A DNA stretch of 64,000 nt. Origin: JADLGL01 sp050184415. Lineage in GTDB: Bacteria > Pseudomonadota > Alphaproteobacteria > Rhizobiales > Kaistiaceae. The notes beneath the pieces are model-generated. The model saw only the letters and a list, made by a program, of their open reading frames with translations. It was not told the DNA's origin and made no database searches. Where the stretch lies: NCBI GenBank assembly GCA_050184415.1, contig JBFXAJ010000013.1, positions 31,863-95,862 on the forward strand. Reading direction: 5' to 3'. Shown one piece after another: positions 32,656 through 41,168 of the stretch (the first letter of the stretch is position 1; each line of letters starts with the position of its first letter). The translations under genes were made by a program, and so were the position numbers.

Positions 32656-33417
32656 ATGGCGATCCGGGACGATCGTCCGGCGAGGACGAACCTCCGGTCC
32701 CGGTCGGTGCTGTCCCGGGCCTGGAAACGGCTCGGCAATTCCGCGCGCGTGCAAGGTTTCGTCGGCGCCGCCGCCGCCCGTTACATCCGCCTCGTCGGCG
32801 CGACCAACCGCGTCATCTACGAAGGCAGCGTCGACTACTCGAAACTCGACCTCTCGGTGCCGCTCATCATCACGATGTGGCACGGCCAGCACCTCCTGGT
32901 CCCTGCCGTCCGGCGCGAGGAGCACCGCGTCGTGGCGCTGATCTCGCGGCACAAGGACGGCGAGATCAACGCCATCGCCGCTCGGAGGCTCGGCATCGGC
33001 ACCGTCAGGGGGTCCGCGGCCCGGGATCAGGCGCGGGTCATCGAGCGCGGCGGCATCAGCGGCTTCCTCAAGCTGCGGGCTGCGCTCAAGGATGGCGTCT
33101 CGGTCACCATGACAGCCGATCTGTCCAAGACCGTCGCGAAGCGCGCCGGCATCGGCATCATCCGCCTCGCCCGGGCATCGGGGGTGCCGATCGCGCCGAT
33201 CGCGCTCGCCACGAGCCGGCGGCTCAACATCCGGTCCTGGGATCGGACCAGCCTCAATTTGCCGTTCGGGCGGATGGCAATGGTGGTCGGCGATTTCGTC
33301 GACGTCCCCGAGGAGGCCGACGAGCCGATCCTCGAGCAGAAGCGGCTGGAACTCGAGAACGAGCTCAACCGGATCACCGCGCGCGCCTACGCCATCGTGG
33401 ACCGGAAGGATGGCTGA
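32656..33417 (+). CDS. lysophospholipid acyltransferase family protein (DUF374)
   Basis: 253-residue acyltransferase-like protein. The family His-containing motif appears as ITMWHGQHLLVPAV; ALISRHKDGEINAIAARRLGIGTVRGS is the DUF374 signature. Located next to waaA and lpxK with an 8-bp overlap to waaA, so a role in lipid A acylation or modification is a fair inference but unproven. A hydrophobic N-terminal anchor is not evident. ATG 32656. Confidence 0.82.
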   Translation: MAIRDDRPARTNLRSRSVLSRAWKRLGNSARVQGFVGAAAARYIRLVGATNRVIYEGSVDYSKLDLSVPLIITMWHGQHLLVPAVRREEHRVVALISRHKDGEINAIAARRLGIGTVRGSAARDQARVIERGGISGFLKLRAALKDGVSVTMTADLSKTVAKRAGIGIIRLARASGVPIAPIALATSRRLNIRSWDRTSLNLPFGRMAMVVGDFVDVPEEADEPILEQKRLELENELNRITARAYAIVDRKDG

Positions 33418-34705
33418 CGGCTGGGGCAGGGTGCTCCTGTCGATCTATTCAGGAGGCGGCCGGGTTCTCCTGCCGCCGCTCCTCCCGGTGCTCCTGCGCC
33501 GCCGCGCATCCCGCGGGCATGAGGAGCCGGCCCGGATCCGCGAGCGTCACGGCCACGCTTCCGCGGCGCGTCCCTCGGGCGATCTCGTGTGGGTCCACGC
33601 CGCGAGCGTCGGCGAAACGAATGCCGTCGCGGGGCTGGTGCGCCGCCTCCGCACCGCCGGCCATCCGATCCTCTTCACCACGGTGACGGTGACCGGCGCG
33701 GCCACGGCGCAGCGCATGCTGCCCGAGGGCGCGGTTCATCAGTATTTCCCGGTCGATGGCCGCCAGGCGATGCGCCGGTTCCTCGACCACTGGCGGCCGG
33801 CCGCGGCCCTCTTCGTGGAATCGGAAGTGTGGCCGGTGCTCACCGACGAATTGTGGCGCCGTCGCGTGCCGCATGTCGTGGTCAACGGGCGGATGTCCGC
33901 GCGCTCCTTCGGCCAGTGGAAGTGGATTGGCGGCGGCAGCAAGGCGGTCTTCGGCAAGATCGCGCTGGTGCTGGCGCAGACCGAACCGGACGCGACGCGC
34001 TTTGCCGCCCTCGGCGTCCGCAAGGCCACGGCCCTCGGCAACCTCAAATTCGACGCTGCGCCGCCGGCCGCAAAGCCGGAGATCCTGGAGGAACTGCGCC
34101 AGGCCCTCGGAGGCCGCCCGGTGTGGCTCGCGGCCAGCACGCATCCCGGCGAGGATGAAATGGTCATTGCCGCCCACAAGGAGATCGCGGACCGCATCGA
34201 CGACCTCGTCACGATCGTCGTGCCGCGGCACCCGGATCGTGGGCCCTCGATTGCGGCTTTGGCGGCCGCCGCTGACCTCCGCGTGGCGCTGCGGAGCCGT
34301 GGCGAGGCGGTCCCGGCCGGCGCTGCCGTCTATGTCGCGGACACCCTCGGCGAGCTCGGGCTGTTCTACCGCCTCGCGCCGGTCGCCTTTGTCGGAGGCT
34401 CGCTCACCGATCGCGGCGGCCAGAATCCCATCGAGGCGGTCCGCCTCGGCGCCGCCGTCCTCCATGGCCCGGATACGCTGAACTTCGCGGAGGTCTACGG
34501 CGTCCTCGATCAATGCAAGGGTGCTGCGATCGTCCGCGACGCCCGGGAGATGGCGGAGGCCGCCCGCGGGCTTCTCGAGGATGAGCCCCGCCGTCGCGCC
34601 CAATGCGCTGCCGCGGAGCGGGCGCTGGAGCCGTTCGTCGGAGCCCTCGATCGGACCATGGCGGCGCTGGCGTCGCTGCTGCCGATCGGCCGGCTCGCCG
34701 GATGA
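33410..34705 (+). CDS. waaA: 3-deoxy-D-manno-octulosonic acid transferase
   Basis: 431-residue glycosyltransferase that adds Kdo from CMP-Kdo to lipid IVA at the inner membrane. Family markers: RHGHASAARPSGDLVWVHAASVGE (N-terminal lobe), FVESEVWPVL, VVNGRMSARSF, ASTHPGEDEMV, RHPDR, FVGGSLTDRGGQNPIEA (C-terminal lobe, acceptor-site Gly-Gly-Ser). Overlaps the acyltransferase gene by 8 bp and lpxK by 4 bp (ATGA). Confidence 0.95.
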   Translation: MADGWGRVLLSIYSGGGRVLLPPLLPVLLRRRASRGHEEPARIRERHGHASAARPSGDLVWVHAASVGETNAVAGLVRRLRTAGHPILFTTVTVTGAATAQRMLPEGAVHQYFPVDGRQAMRRFLDHWRPAAALFVESEVWPVLTDELWRRRVPHVVVNGRMSARSFGQWKWIGGGSKAVFGKIALVLAQTEPDATRFAALGVRKATALGNLKFDAAPPAAKPEILEELRQALGGRPVWLAASTHPGEDEMVIAAHKEIADRIDDLVTIVVPRHPDRGPSIAALAAAADLRVALRSRGEAVPAGAAVYVADTLGELGLFYRLAPVAFVGGSLTDRGGQNPIEAVRLGAAVLHGPDTLNFAEVYGVLDQCKGAAIVRDAREMAEAARGLLEDEPRRRAQCAAAERALEPFVGALDRTMAALASLLPIGRLAG

Positions 34706-35724
34706 GATCGCCGGCCTTCTGGTGGCGACGGCCCGGCCTTGCGGCGCTCGCCCTCTGGCCCGCCTCCGCCGCCTGGGGGCGGATCGTGGCCCGCCGCATG
34801 AACCGCCCGCCCGCCTTCGTCGCGCCGGTGCCGGTGATCTGCGTCGGCAATTACACCGGCGGCGGCGAGGGCAAGACGCCGACCGCCCTCGCCGTGGCCG
34901 CGATGCTGCGCGACATGGGCCTTCACCCCGGCTTCCTGACCCGCGGCTATGGCGGCCGCGAAGCCTCGACCATCGTCGTCGACAAGGGCGCCGACCCCGC
35001 GGAGGTCGGCGACGAGGCGCTGCTTCTTGCCCGGGCCGGCCTTACGGTGCTCTCCGGCAACCGGCCGCTCGGCGCGCAGCTTCTCGTCAAGGTAGGCGCC
35101 AACGCCATCGTGATGGATGACGGCTTCCAGAATCCGAGCCTTGCCAAGGATCTTGCGATGGTGGTGACCGACTCCAACAACGGGCTCGGCAACCGCATGG
35201 TCATGCCGTCCGGCCCGCTCCGGGCGCCGCTTGCCGCCCAGCTCGCCCATACCGACGTCCTCGTCGTGATCGGCCGCGGCGCCGCGCATGAGGGGCTGAT
35301 GCGCATCGCAGCACGGTCGAACCGGAGGGTCCTCGGCGCCCGCCTCGTCCCCGTCGATCCGCCGCAATGGGACGAGCGGAGGGTCCTCGCTTATGCCGCC
35401 ATCGGACGCCCTGAGAAGTTCTTCACCGCGCTCGAGGAGGCGGGCGCGCGGCTTGCCGGGCGGAAACCCTTCCCGGATCATCACATGATGACGGACGCGG
35501 AGGCGGCCACCCTCCTCAGCCACGCACGCGGCGGCGGCGTCCGCCTGATGACCACGGAGAAGGACATGGCGCGGCTCGCGGGCGCCAGGGGCGCGCTCGC
35601 CGAGCTCCGGCAGCGCAGCGAGGTGTTCCGGATCAGGCTCGATTTCGACGAGCCCGCGGCAGTCGTTCGCCTGCTCGGCGAGACGGTCGAGAAGGTGCGG
35701 TCGCGCCGCCGGAGTGGAGCCTAG
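34702..35724 (+). CDS. lpxK: tetraacyldisaccharide 4'-kinase
   Basis: 340-residue membrane-bound kinase that phosphorylates the lipid A precursor at the 4' position. Membrane-proximal N-terminus (RSPAFWWRRPGLAALALWPASAAWG), Walker A-type P-loop GNYTGGGEGKTPTA, GFLTRGYGG, MDDGFQNPSLAKDL (Walker B-like DDGFQ) and FPDHHMMTD are diagnostic. Starts inside the waaA stop. Its 3' end overlaps the convergent DUF2093 gene by 4 bp. Confidence 0.95.
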   Translation: MRSPAFWWRRPGLAALALWPASAAWGRIVARRMNRPPAFVAPVPVICVGNYTGGGEGKTPTALAVAAMLRDMGLHPGFLTRGYGGREASTIVVDKGADPAEVGDEALLLARAGLTVLSGNRPLGAQLLVKVGANAIVMDDGFQNPSLAKDLAMVVTDSNNGLGNRMVMPSGPLRAPLAAQLAHTDVLVVIGRGAAHEGLMRIAARSNRRVLGARLVPVDPPQWDERRVLAYAAIGRPEKFFTALEEAGARLAGRKPFPDHHMMTDAEAATLLSHARGGGVRLMTTEKDMARLAGARGALAELRQRSEVFRIRLDFDEPAAVVRLLGETVEKVRSRRRSGA

Positions 35725-35957
35725 CGCCGGCCGCCGACGTCGCCGATGTCCTGATGGCGGCGGAGGGAGGCGGCGGCGTCGACATAGGCTTCCTGCCGCG
35801 CCACGCTCCAGTAGCGGAGCTCGTCGAGCTTGATCGGCGCGCCGGTGACCGCGCAGCGGACGAACGTGCCAGGCGACAGCACCTGGAAGTCTCCGTCGAG
35901 ATAGCGCACCCGGGCTTCGCCGCCGCGCCCAGAAATGTCGATCCGGTTCACGATCAT
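35721..35957 (-). CDS. DUF2093 domain protein
   Basis: 78-residue protein; ARVRYLDGDFQVLSPGTFVRCAVTGAPIKLDELRYWSV covers the DUF2093 domain, found in alphaproteobacteria next to lpxK. The segment looks like a small beta-rich, possibly zinc-free finger. ATG 35957. It lies between lpxK (convergent, 4-bp overlap) and mutL (same strand, 45 bp downstream of the mutL stop). Confidence 0.85.
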   Translation of the reverse strand: MIVNRIDISGRGGEARVRYLDGDFQVLSPGTFVRCAVTGAPIKLDELRYWSVARQEAYVDAAASLRRHQDIGDVGGRR

Positions 35958-36002
35958 CCTCGCTCTCGCGCGATTCTATTCCATTCCCGCCGATGCGCCA
36001 AT

Positions 36003-37787
36003 CTAGCGCCGGCCGAACAGCCGCTCGATATCGGCAAGCTTTAGCTCGATATAGGTCGGGCGGCCGTGGATGCACTGCCCGGAATGCGGCACGCGCTCCA
36101 TTTCCCGCAGGAGCGCGTCCATCTCCTCGGGCCGAAGACGGCGCCCGGAGCGGACCGAGCCGTGGCAGGCCATCGTGCCGGCGACCCGGTCGAGCTGCGA
36201 ACGGAGGAGGGTGGTGGCGTCCATCTCGGCGAGTTCGCCCGCAAGGTCGCGGACGAGCGCCCCGACCTCGAGGCCCTTCAGCATCGCCGGCACCTCGCGC
36301 ACCGCGACCGCGCCGGGGCCGAACGCCTCGAGCACGAGGCCGAACTCGGTCAACTCCTCGGCGCGTTCGTCGAGCCGGGCGACGTCGTCCTCGGGAAGGT
36401 CGACCACCTCCGGGACCAGAAGCATCTGGCGCGGCACGTCCCGGGAGGCGAGCCCAGCCTTGAGGCGCTCATAGACCAGCCGTTCATGGGCGGCGTGCTG
36501 GTCGACCACGACGATGCCGTCCGCCGTCTGCGCGATGATGTAGTTCGCGTGGAGCTGCGCGCGCGCCGCGCCGAGCGGATGGGCCGCGGCGTCCCCCTCG
36601 GGCAGCGGCTCGGCCGTCGGTCGGATGTCCGCGCTCATGGGCATATCCGCGAACGCCGCCTGCTCAGGCTCGGCGAAGCCTTGAGGGGGGACGAGCGGAG
36701 CGGCATAGAAATCTTGGCGTGGCCCCGTGTGGCTGGTGACCGGGAACGGAGCGCGTCGCGCGAAGGCTGCGCTCATCGCAGTGCCGCCCGTTGCCGCTGC
36801 CCGATGCCCGGCTTGCGCGAGAGCCTCCTTGATTCCGCCGACCACAAGCCCGCGGACGAGGCCGGGGTCGCGGAAGCGGATCTCGGCCTTGGTCGGGTGC
36901 ACGTTGACGTCCACGAGGTGCGGCGCGAGGTCGATGAAGAGGACGGCAACGGGATAGCGGTCGCGATACATCAAATCGGCGTAGGCGGCGCGAAGCGCGC
37001 CGAGGAGCTGCTTGTCGCGGACCGGCCGTTCGTTGACGAAGAAATATTGCTGGAGCGCATTGCCGCGGTTGAAGGTCGGCAGGCCCGCGAGGCCGGTGAG
37101 CCGGACGTTCTCGCGTATGGCGTCGACCTCGATCGCGTTGGCGCGGAAGTCGGCGCCGACGATTTGAGCGATCCGTTCCCAGAGATCGTTCGCAGCCTCG
37201 AAGTCGGTGAGGGCGCGATCGCTGCCGGCGAGGCTGAAGCGGATCGCGGGATTGGCGAGGGCGAGCCGGCGCACGATATCGGCCACCGCGGCCGCCTCGG
37301 CACGCTCGGACTTCATGAACTTCAGCCGCGCCGGTGTGGCGAAGAAGAGGTCAGTGACCTCGACCCTGGTGCCCTCGCTCATCGCGACCGGCTTGGGCGC
37401 GCCCACCCGGCCGCCATCGACTGCGATCGACCAGCCTTCATCAGCACCGCGCCGCCGGCTCGACAGGGTCAGCCGCGCCACCGATCCGATCGAGGCCAGG
37501 GCCTCGCCGCGGAAACCGAGGGTCCCGATCGCATCGAGGCCGCGATCGAGCTTGGAGGTGCAGTGCCGCTCGACCGCGAGCGGCAGGTCGTCGGGGTCAA
37601 GGCCGATGCCGTCATCGGTGACGCGGATGAGACTCATGCCGCCGCCGGCGGTCGCGATCTCGATCTGCATCGCGCCGGCGTCGATCGCGTTTTCGACGAG
37701 TTCCTTCACGACGCTCGCCGGGCGCTCCACCACCTCGCCCGCGGCGATGCGGTTGATCAGCTCCTCGCTGAGGCGGCGAATGGCCAG
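36003..37787 (-). CDS. mutL: DNA mismatch repair protein MutL, probable CTG start
   Basis: 594-residue MutL, the ATPase that links mismatch recognition by MutS to strand cutting. From a CTG at 37787 the frame reads (L/M)AIRRLSEELINRIAAGEVV, which matches the MutL N-terminus residue for residue; no ATG, GTG or TTG exists upstream before a stop, and AGGGG lies 7 bases before the CTG. A GTG at 37733 would drop 18 conserved residues. GHKL ATPase motifs: PASVVKELVENAIDAGA (Glu29), DDGIGL, GFRGEALASIGSV. The C-terminal domain has the intact endonuclease motif DQHAAHERLVYE and CIHGRPTYIEL. Confidence 0.93.
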   Translation of the reverse strand: MAIRRLSEELINRIAAGEVVERPASVVKELVENAIDAGAMQIEIATAGGGMSLIRVTDDGIGLDPDDLPLAVERHCTSKLDRGLDAIGTLGFRGEALASIGSVARLTLSSRRRGADEGWSIAVDGGRVGAPKPVAMSEGTRVEVTDLFFATPARLKFMKSERAEAAAVADIVRRLALANPAIRFSLAGSDRALTDFEAANDLWERIAQIVGADFRANAIEVDAIRENVRLTGLAGLPTFNRGNALQQYFFVNERPVRDKQLLGALRAAYADLMYRDRYPVAVLFIDLAPHLVDVNVHPTKAEIRFRDPGLVRGLVVGGIKEALAQAGHRAAATGGTAMSAAFARRAPFPVTSHTGPRQDFYAAPLVPPQGFAEPEQAAFADMPMSADIRPTAEPLPEGDAAAHPLGAARAQLHANYIIAQTADGIVVVDQHAAHERLVYERLKAGLASRDVPRQMLLVPEVVDLPEDDVARLDERAEELTEFGLVLEAFGPGAVAVREVPAMLKGLEVGALVRDLAGELAEMDATTLLRSQLDRVAGTMACHGSVRSGRRLRPEEMDALLREMERVPHSGQCIHGRPTYIELKLADIERLFGRR

Positions 37788-38187
37788 GGCAGGGCCCCTA
37801 GGGTGCGTGTGGGAATAGGGGAGACGGAAGGAACAGCAGGCCGTTGAATCCAGAAGTCACCTGGTGTTGCAAGTGGCCCCGCGCAATCGCCGGAACCGGA
37901 ATCTCGCTCCACTGAATGGATCTTCGGCGCGTCCGCTCTCCGCCTCCCCCATCGTCGACCGGGCAAAAACCAAACGCGGCCCGGTCTAAAAAGCACCGGA
38001 CGGCAAAAAGAACCGCCGGTGCGCTTTGTGCCGCTGGAAGACGGCACAAAACCAAGTGACCGGAACCGTACCAAAGCGGGGGCCGGATCAGCAAGTGTCC
38101 CAGACCCGGCCGATCCTCCCGGCCGGCCGGAATCGGGACGTTCCGGGCGACTCGGCCCTGGTGAAAGCTTCGTGATGCTGCCGATGC
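37788..38187. other. 400-bp stretch without a recognised gene
   Basis: Between the mutL start and the next minus-strand gene. Frames here lack ribosome-binding sites and family resemblance. The mutL promoter must lie here or within this gap; I could not identify it. Confidence 0.5.
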
Positions 38188-38544
38188 TCAGAGGAGCTGG
38201 CGTAGCCCCGGCACGGTGTCGATCGCCGCATCCACCGCCTCGTCGCCGGCGTGGGCCCGTGCGACCGCAAGGAGTTCGGTCCCGGCGATCTGCATCTGCG
38301 CGGTCGAGAGGCCGGTCGCGGTGAGCTCGGCATAGGCCCCGAAGAGGCCGCCGGTCAGGCCGGCGAACAGCCCGGTCTTTGGCTTGACGAGGTCGCGCGA
38401 TCCCGGCACGGCGGCGAAGATCGGCGCCATCTTCTCCGACGGGACGTGGCGGTCGAGATAGGTCAGGAGGATCCCGATCGCCTTGCGGGTCTTGTCTTCC
38501 GGTGCGCCGGCCTTCTGCGCGATGTCGGCGATGATCTCGTTCAA
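38188..38544 (-). CDS. small hypothetical protein
   Basis: 118 residues starting at TTG 38544, which has AAGGAAG 4 bases upstream. NEIIADIAQKAGAPEDKTRKAIGILLTYLDRHVPSEKMAPIF is helical and resembles the helical bundles of DUF2267/DUF2780-type proteins; GLFAGLTGGLFGAYAELTATGLS is a Gly/Ala-rich middle part. No signal peptide. Function unknown and the family assignment is tentative. Confidence 0.6.
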   Translation of the reverse strand: MNEIIADIAQKAGAPEDKTRKAIGILLTYLDRHVPSEKMAPIFAAVPGSRDLVKPKTGLFAGLTGGLFGAYAELTATGLSTAQMQIAGTELLAVARAHAGDEAVDAAIDTVPGLRQLL

Positions 38545-38699
38545 ACGTCTTCCTTGTCGGTTGCTCGGGCGACGGAGCAATGGCGGCCGTCAAACCCTAT
38601 CGCTTCTTGGCCGTTCCGTGCCTTGCCGCCCCACAAGGCGCCGCCTATGTTCCGCGGCGACCACGAGCCGGCCAGGCCGAGCAGCGCTTTCATACCGTC

Positions 38700-38771
38700 G
38701 AAGTCGGATGTTTCCGACTTCGACCACTCAAGAAACCGAAGGGAGAAGTCGGATGTTTCCAACTTCGACCA
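38700..38771. repeat. palindromic repeat, family B copies 2 and 3
   Basis: Two copies of the 27-base unit first seen at 9644: 38700-38726 and 38745-38771 (the latter with CCAACTTC in place of CCGACTTC). They are in direct orientation 45 bp apart, 29 bp before the sodB start, so they lie in its 5' leader. Confidence 0.8.
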
Positions 38772-38799
38772 TCAGAAGAGACCAGAGGAGCCAAGTCCC

Positions 38800-39399
38800 A
38801 TGGCATTCCAGCTTCCCGAGCTTCCCTATGCCTATGATGCGCTTCAGCCCTACATGTCGGCCGAGACGCTCGAATACCACCACGACAAGCACCACGCCGC
38901 CTATGTGACCAACGGCAACAAGCTGCTGGAAGGGTCGGGGCTCGAGAATGCGAGCCTTGAGGACGTGGTGAAGGGGAGCTTCGGCAAGAATGCCGGCCTC
39001 TTCAACAATGCGGGCCAGCACTACAACCATATCCATTTCTGGAAGTGGATGAAGCCGAATGGCGGCGGCCGGAACCTGCCGGGCGCGCTCCAGGCGGCGA
39101 TCGACAGCGACCTCGGCGGCTACGACAAGTTCCGGACGGATTTCGTCCAGGCCGGCGTGACCCAGTTCGGCTCGGGCTGGGCGTGGCTGACGGTCAAGAA
39201 CGGCAAGCTCGAGATCACCAAGACCCCGAACGGCGAGAACCCGCTCGTCCATGGCGGCACGCCGATCCTCGGCGTCGATGTGTGGGAGCATTCCTACTAC
39301 ATCGACTACCGCAACCTGCGGCCGAAATATCTCGAAGCCTTCGTCGACAGCCTGATCAACTGGGACTATGTCGACGAGCTCTATTCCGCGACACGCTGA
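38800..39399 (+). CDS. sodB: superoxide dismutase (Fe type)
   Basis: 199 residues. Fe/Mn superoxide dismutase that converts superoxide to peroxide and oxygen in the cytoplasm. Metal ligands His27 (YHHDKHH), His77 (GQHYNH), Asp160 and His164 (DVWEHSYY). Gln73 in NNAGQHYNH occupies the position typical of Fe-dependent enzymes. The ATG at 38800 follows AGAGGAG; upstream open frame is not coding. Its 3' end overlaps the convergent msrB gene by 19 bp. Confidence 0.95.
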   Translation: MAFQLPELPYAYDALQPYMSAETLEYHHDKHHAAYVTNGNKLLEGSGLENASLEDVVKGSFGKNAGLFNNAGQHYNHIHFWKWMKPNGGGRNLPGALQAAIDSDLGGYDKFRTDFVQAGVTQFGSGWAWLTVKNGKLEITKTPNGENPLVHGGTPILGVDVWEHSYYIDYRNLRPKYLEAFVDSLINWDYVDELYSATR

Positions 39400-39821
39400 C
39401 CGGCTGGCGCCGCCTCGTCCGGCTCGAATTTGAGCGCGGTGCCGTTCATGCAGTAGCGCAGCCCCGTCGGCCGTGGGCCGTCGGGGAAGATGTGTCCGAG
39501 ATGGGCATCGCACCGGGCGCACAGCGCCTCGGTGCGGACCATTCCGTGGGTGCGGTCGGTCTGGACCGCCACCGCGTCCTCCTCGATGGGGAAGTAGAAG
39601 CTCGGCCAGCCGCTGCCGGAGTCGTACTTCGTTTCCGACCGGAACAGCGGCTCGCCGCAATTCACGCAGCGGTAGAGACCCGCCCGGTGCTCGTTCCAGT
39701 ACGGACCCGTGAAGGCGCGCTCGGTGCCCTGCTGCCGCGTGACCCGGTATTGCTCGGGGGTCAGGACCGCGCGCCACTCGGCGTCGGTCTTGACGATCTT
39801 CGGCCTGTTATCCTGTGTCAT
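39381..39821 (-). CDS. msrB: peptide-methionine (R)-S-oxide reductase
   Basis: 146-residue MsrB repairing methionine-R-sulfoxide in proteins. Structural zinc in CVNCGEP and CARCDAHLGH; GSGWPSFYFP and the catalytic Cys in RYCMNGTALKF are conserved. No signal peptide, so cytoplasmic. ATG 39821 is the family start. Convergent with sodB, another oxidative-stress gene, with overlapping ends. Confidence 0.94.
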   Translation of the reverse strand: MTQDNRPKIVKTDAEWRAVLTPEQYRVTRQQGTERAFTGPYWNEHRAGLYRCVNCGEPLFRSETKYDSGSGWPSFYFPIEEDAVAVQTDRTHGMVRTEALCARCDAHLGHIFPDGPRPTGLRYCMNGTALKFEPDEAAPAGQRVAE

Positions 39822-40045
39822 GCATGCGTCCAACGGTTGCGAGGGGCATCACTCTCCCAACAATAGCTGGGAGTAGCCTGCCGTTTTCGCAACGCCGGGC
39901 GGTTTCGTTGGTCCGCCGCCCAGGCGCAGCCCATTGGCAAAGGTTGTGCCACCGCTTGTCTCCGCAAGTTCGGCCAATTCTGCCGCAGCGGTCCGAATAT
40001 CCCCCGCAGGAGTTGCTTGTGTCGTTAGCAACTTCGAATTGGCGC

Positions 40046-40074
40046 TTGTATTTAACGAAGAACAATCATATACG
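40046..40074 (+). promoter_or_regulatory. candidate promoter of mucR
   Basis: TTGTAT (40046-40051), a 17-bp spacer and TATACG (40069-40074) lie in an AT-rich part of the 384-bp gap 39822-40205, giving a leader of about 125 bases before mucR. MucR proteins bind AT-rich DNA and repress their own genes, so this region is also the likely autoregulatory site. The gap holds no other gene. Confidence 0.4.
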
Positions 40075-40205
40075 AACGCCGAGACTCGGGGTTAAGTCGA
40101 GATTTCTCTCGTTTGAGGCAGCAAATCGTCGCGGCCGGTTGACGAACTAGGCCGCAGGCTCCTGACTCCGAAGTTGATTCCAAGAACACCATGTTAAGGT
40201 GAGAC

Positions 40206-40622
40206 ATGACCGAAGACACCGCTTCCTCCGACCTCATCGATCTGACGGCTGACATCGTTTCGGCGTATGTCAGCAATCATTCGGTGGCCGCCCAGGACCT
40301 GCCGAGCCTGATCGCCGATGTTCATCAGGCCCTGTCGCGGACGCATTCCGGCCTGCACGAGCCGGAGCCGGAGCCGCTGAAGCCGGCGGTCAACCCGAAG
40401 AAGTCCGTCTTCCCGGACTACATCATCTGCCTGGAGGACGGGAAGAAGTTCAAGTCGCTCAAGCGCCACCTCCGCACCCATTACGACCTGTCGCCGGAGG
40501 AGTACCGCGAGAAGTGGGGCCTCGCCGCCGACTATCCGATGGTCGCTCCGAACTACGCCGCCGCCCGCTCGGCGCTCGCCAAGAAGATGGGCCTCGGCCA
40601 GCAGCGCCGCCGCCGCGGCTGA
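40206..40622 (+). CDS. mucR: MucR/Ros family transcriptional regulator
   Basis: 138-residue zinc-finger regulator of the Ros/MucR family, an H-NS-like silencer controlling exopolysaccharide, motility and symbiosis or virulence genes in Hyphomicrobiales. N-terminal oligomerisation region (TADIVSAYVSNHSVAAQDLPSLIADVHQAL), then PKKSVFPDYIICLEDGKKFK and SLKRHLRTHYDLSPEEYREKWGL. The zinc ligands would be Cys, Asp (CLED) and two His (RH, TH), the C-D-H-H variant of MucR proteins. ATG 40206 after AAGGTGAG. Confidence 0.95.
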   Translation: MTEDTASSDLIDLTADIVSAYVSNHSVAAQDLPSLIADVHQALSRTHSGLHEPEPEPLKPAVNPKKSVFPDYIICLEDGKKFKSLKRHLRTHYDLSPEEYREKWGLAADYPMVAPNYAAARSALAKKMGLGQQRRRRG

Positions 40623-40648
40623 GTCCCGGCCCGATCGAGGAATTCTCA

Positions 40649-40681
40649 AGCCCCCGGGTCAAAGGCCCGGGGGTTCTGCTT
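40649..40681 (+). terminator. rho-independent terminator of mucR
   Basis: CCCCCGGG (40651-40658) pairs with CCCGGGGG (40666-40673) around a 7-base loop, followed by TTCTGCTTT, 28 bp after the mucR stop. It also ends near the stop of the convergent sufE-like gene. Confidence 0.8.
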
Positions 40682-41110
40682 TCAGGACGCACCGGAGCTG
40701 GCGACGATGCGCCGCGCGTCGGCCTTGATGCGGGCGACCATCGACCGGAGGCCGTTCGAGCGCTGCGACGACAGATGCGCAGCGAGGTCGAGCTCGGTGA
40801 ACACCGCCTCGGGATCGATCGCGAGGATCTCCTCCGCGGTCTTGCCGCCATAGAGCGCGATGACGACTGCGATCAGTCCCTTCACGATGTGGGCATCGCT
40901 GTCGCCGACGAAGTTGAGGCGATGCTGTCCGTCATCGCTTTCCCGGGTCCACAGCCAGACCTGGCTGGCGCAGCCCGAGACCTTGTTGTCGGGTGTCCGC
41001 TCGGCATCGGGCAGGGGCTCTAGACGGCGGCCGAGCTCGATGAGGTACCGGTACCGGTCCTCCCAGTCGTCGAGATAGGAGAAATCCGCGCGGATCTCCT
41101 CGATCGCCAT
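40682..41110 (-). CDS. sufE: SufE family Fe-S cluster assembly protein
   Basis: 142 residues. SufE accepts sulfur from the cysteine desulfurase SufS for Fe-S cluster assembly. The acceptor Cys is in NKVSGCASQVWLW; FSYLDDWEDRYRYLIELGRRLEPLP and SSQRSNGLRSMVARIK are family segments. ATG 41110 chosen because the family starts at this point; ATG 41122 adds four residues. No sufS or sufBCD next to it. Confidence 0.92.
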   Translation of the reverse strand: MAIEEIRADFSYLDDWEDRYRYLIELGRRLEPLPDAERTPDNKVSGCASQVWLWTRESDDGQHRLNFVGDSDAHIVKGLIAVVIALYGGKTAEEILAIDPEAVFTELDLAAHLSSQRSNGLRSMVARIKADARRIVASSGAS

Positions 41111-41168
41111 GCTCGAATCCATTCCGTGAGGCCGCTGATATAGCGACCGCGGCGGACGAGTTAAACCA

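Noticed and set aside
38700..38771. Family B repeats read as a small protein in the frame leading into sodB
   Set aside because: The same peptide-like string appears wherever the repeat occurs, and SOD homology starts sharply at 38800. It is a repeat, not a protein domain.
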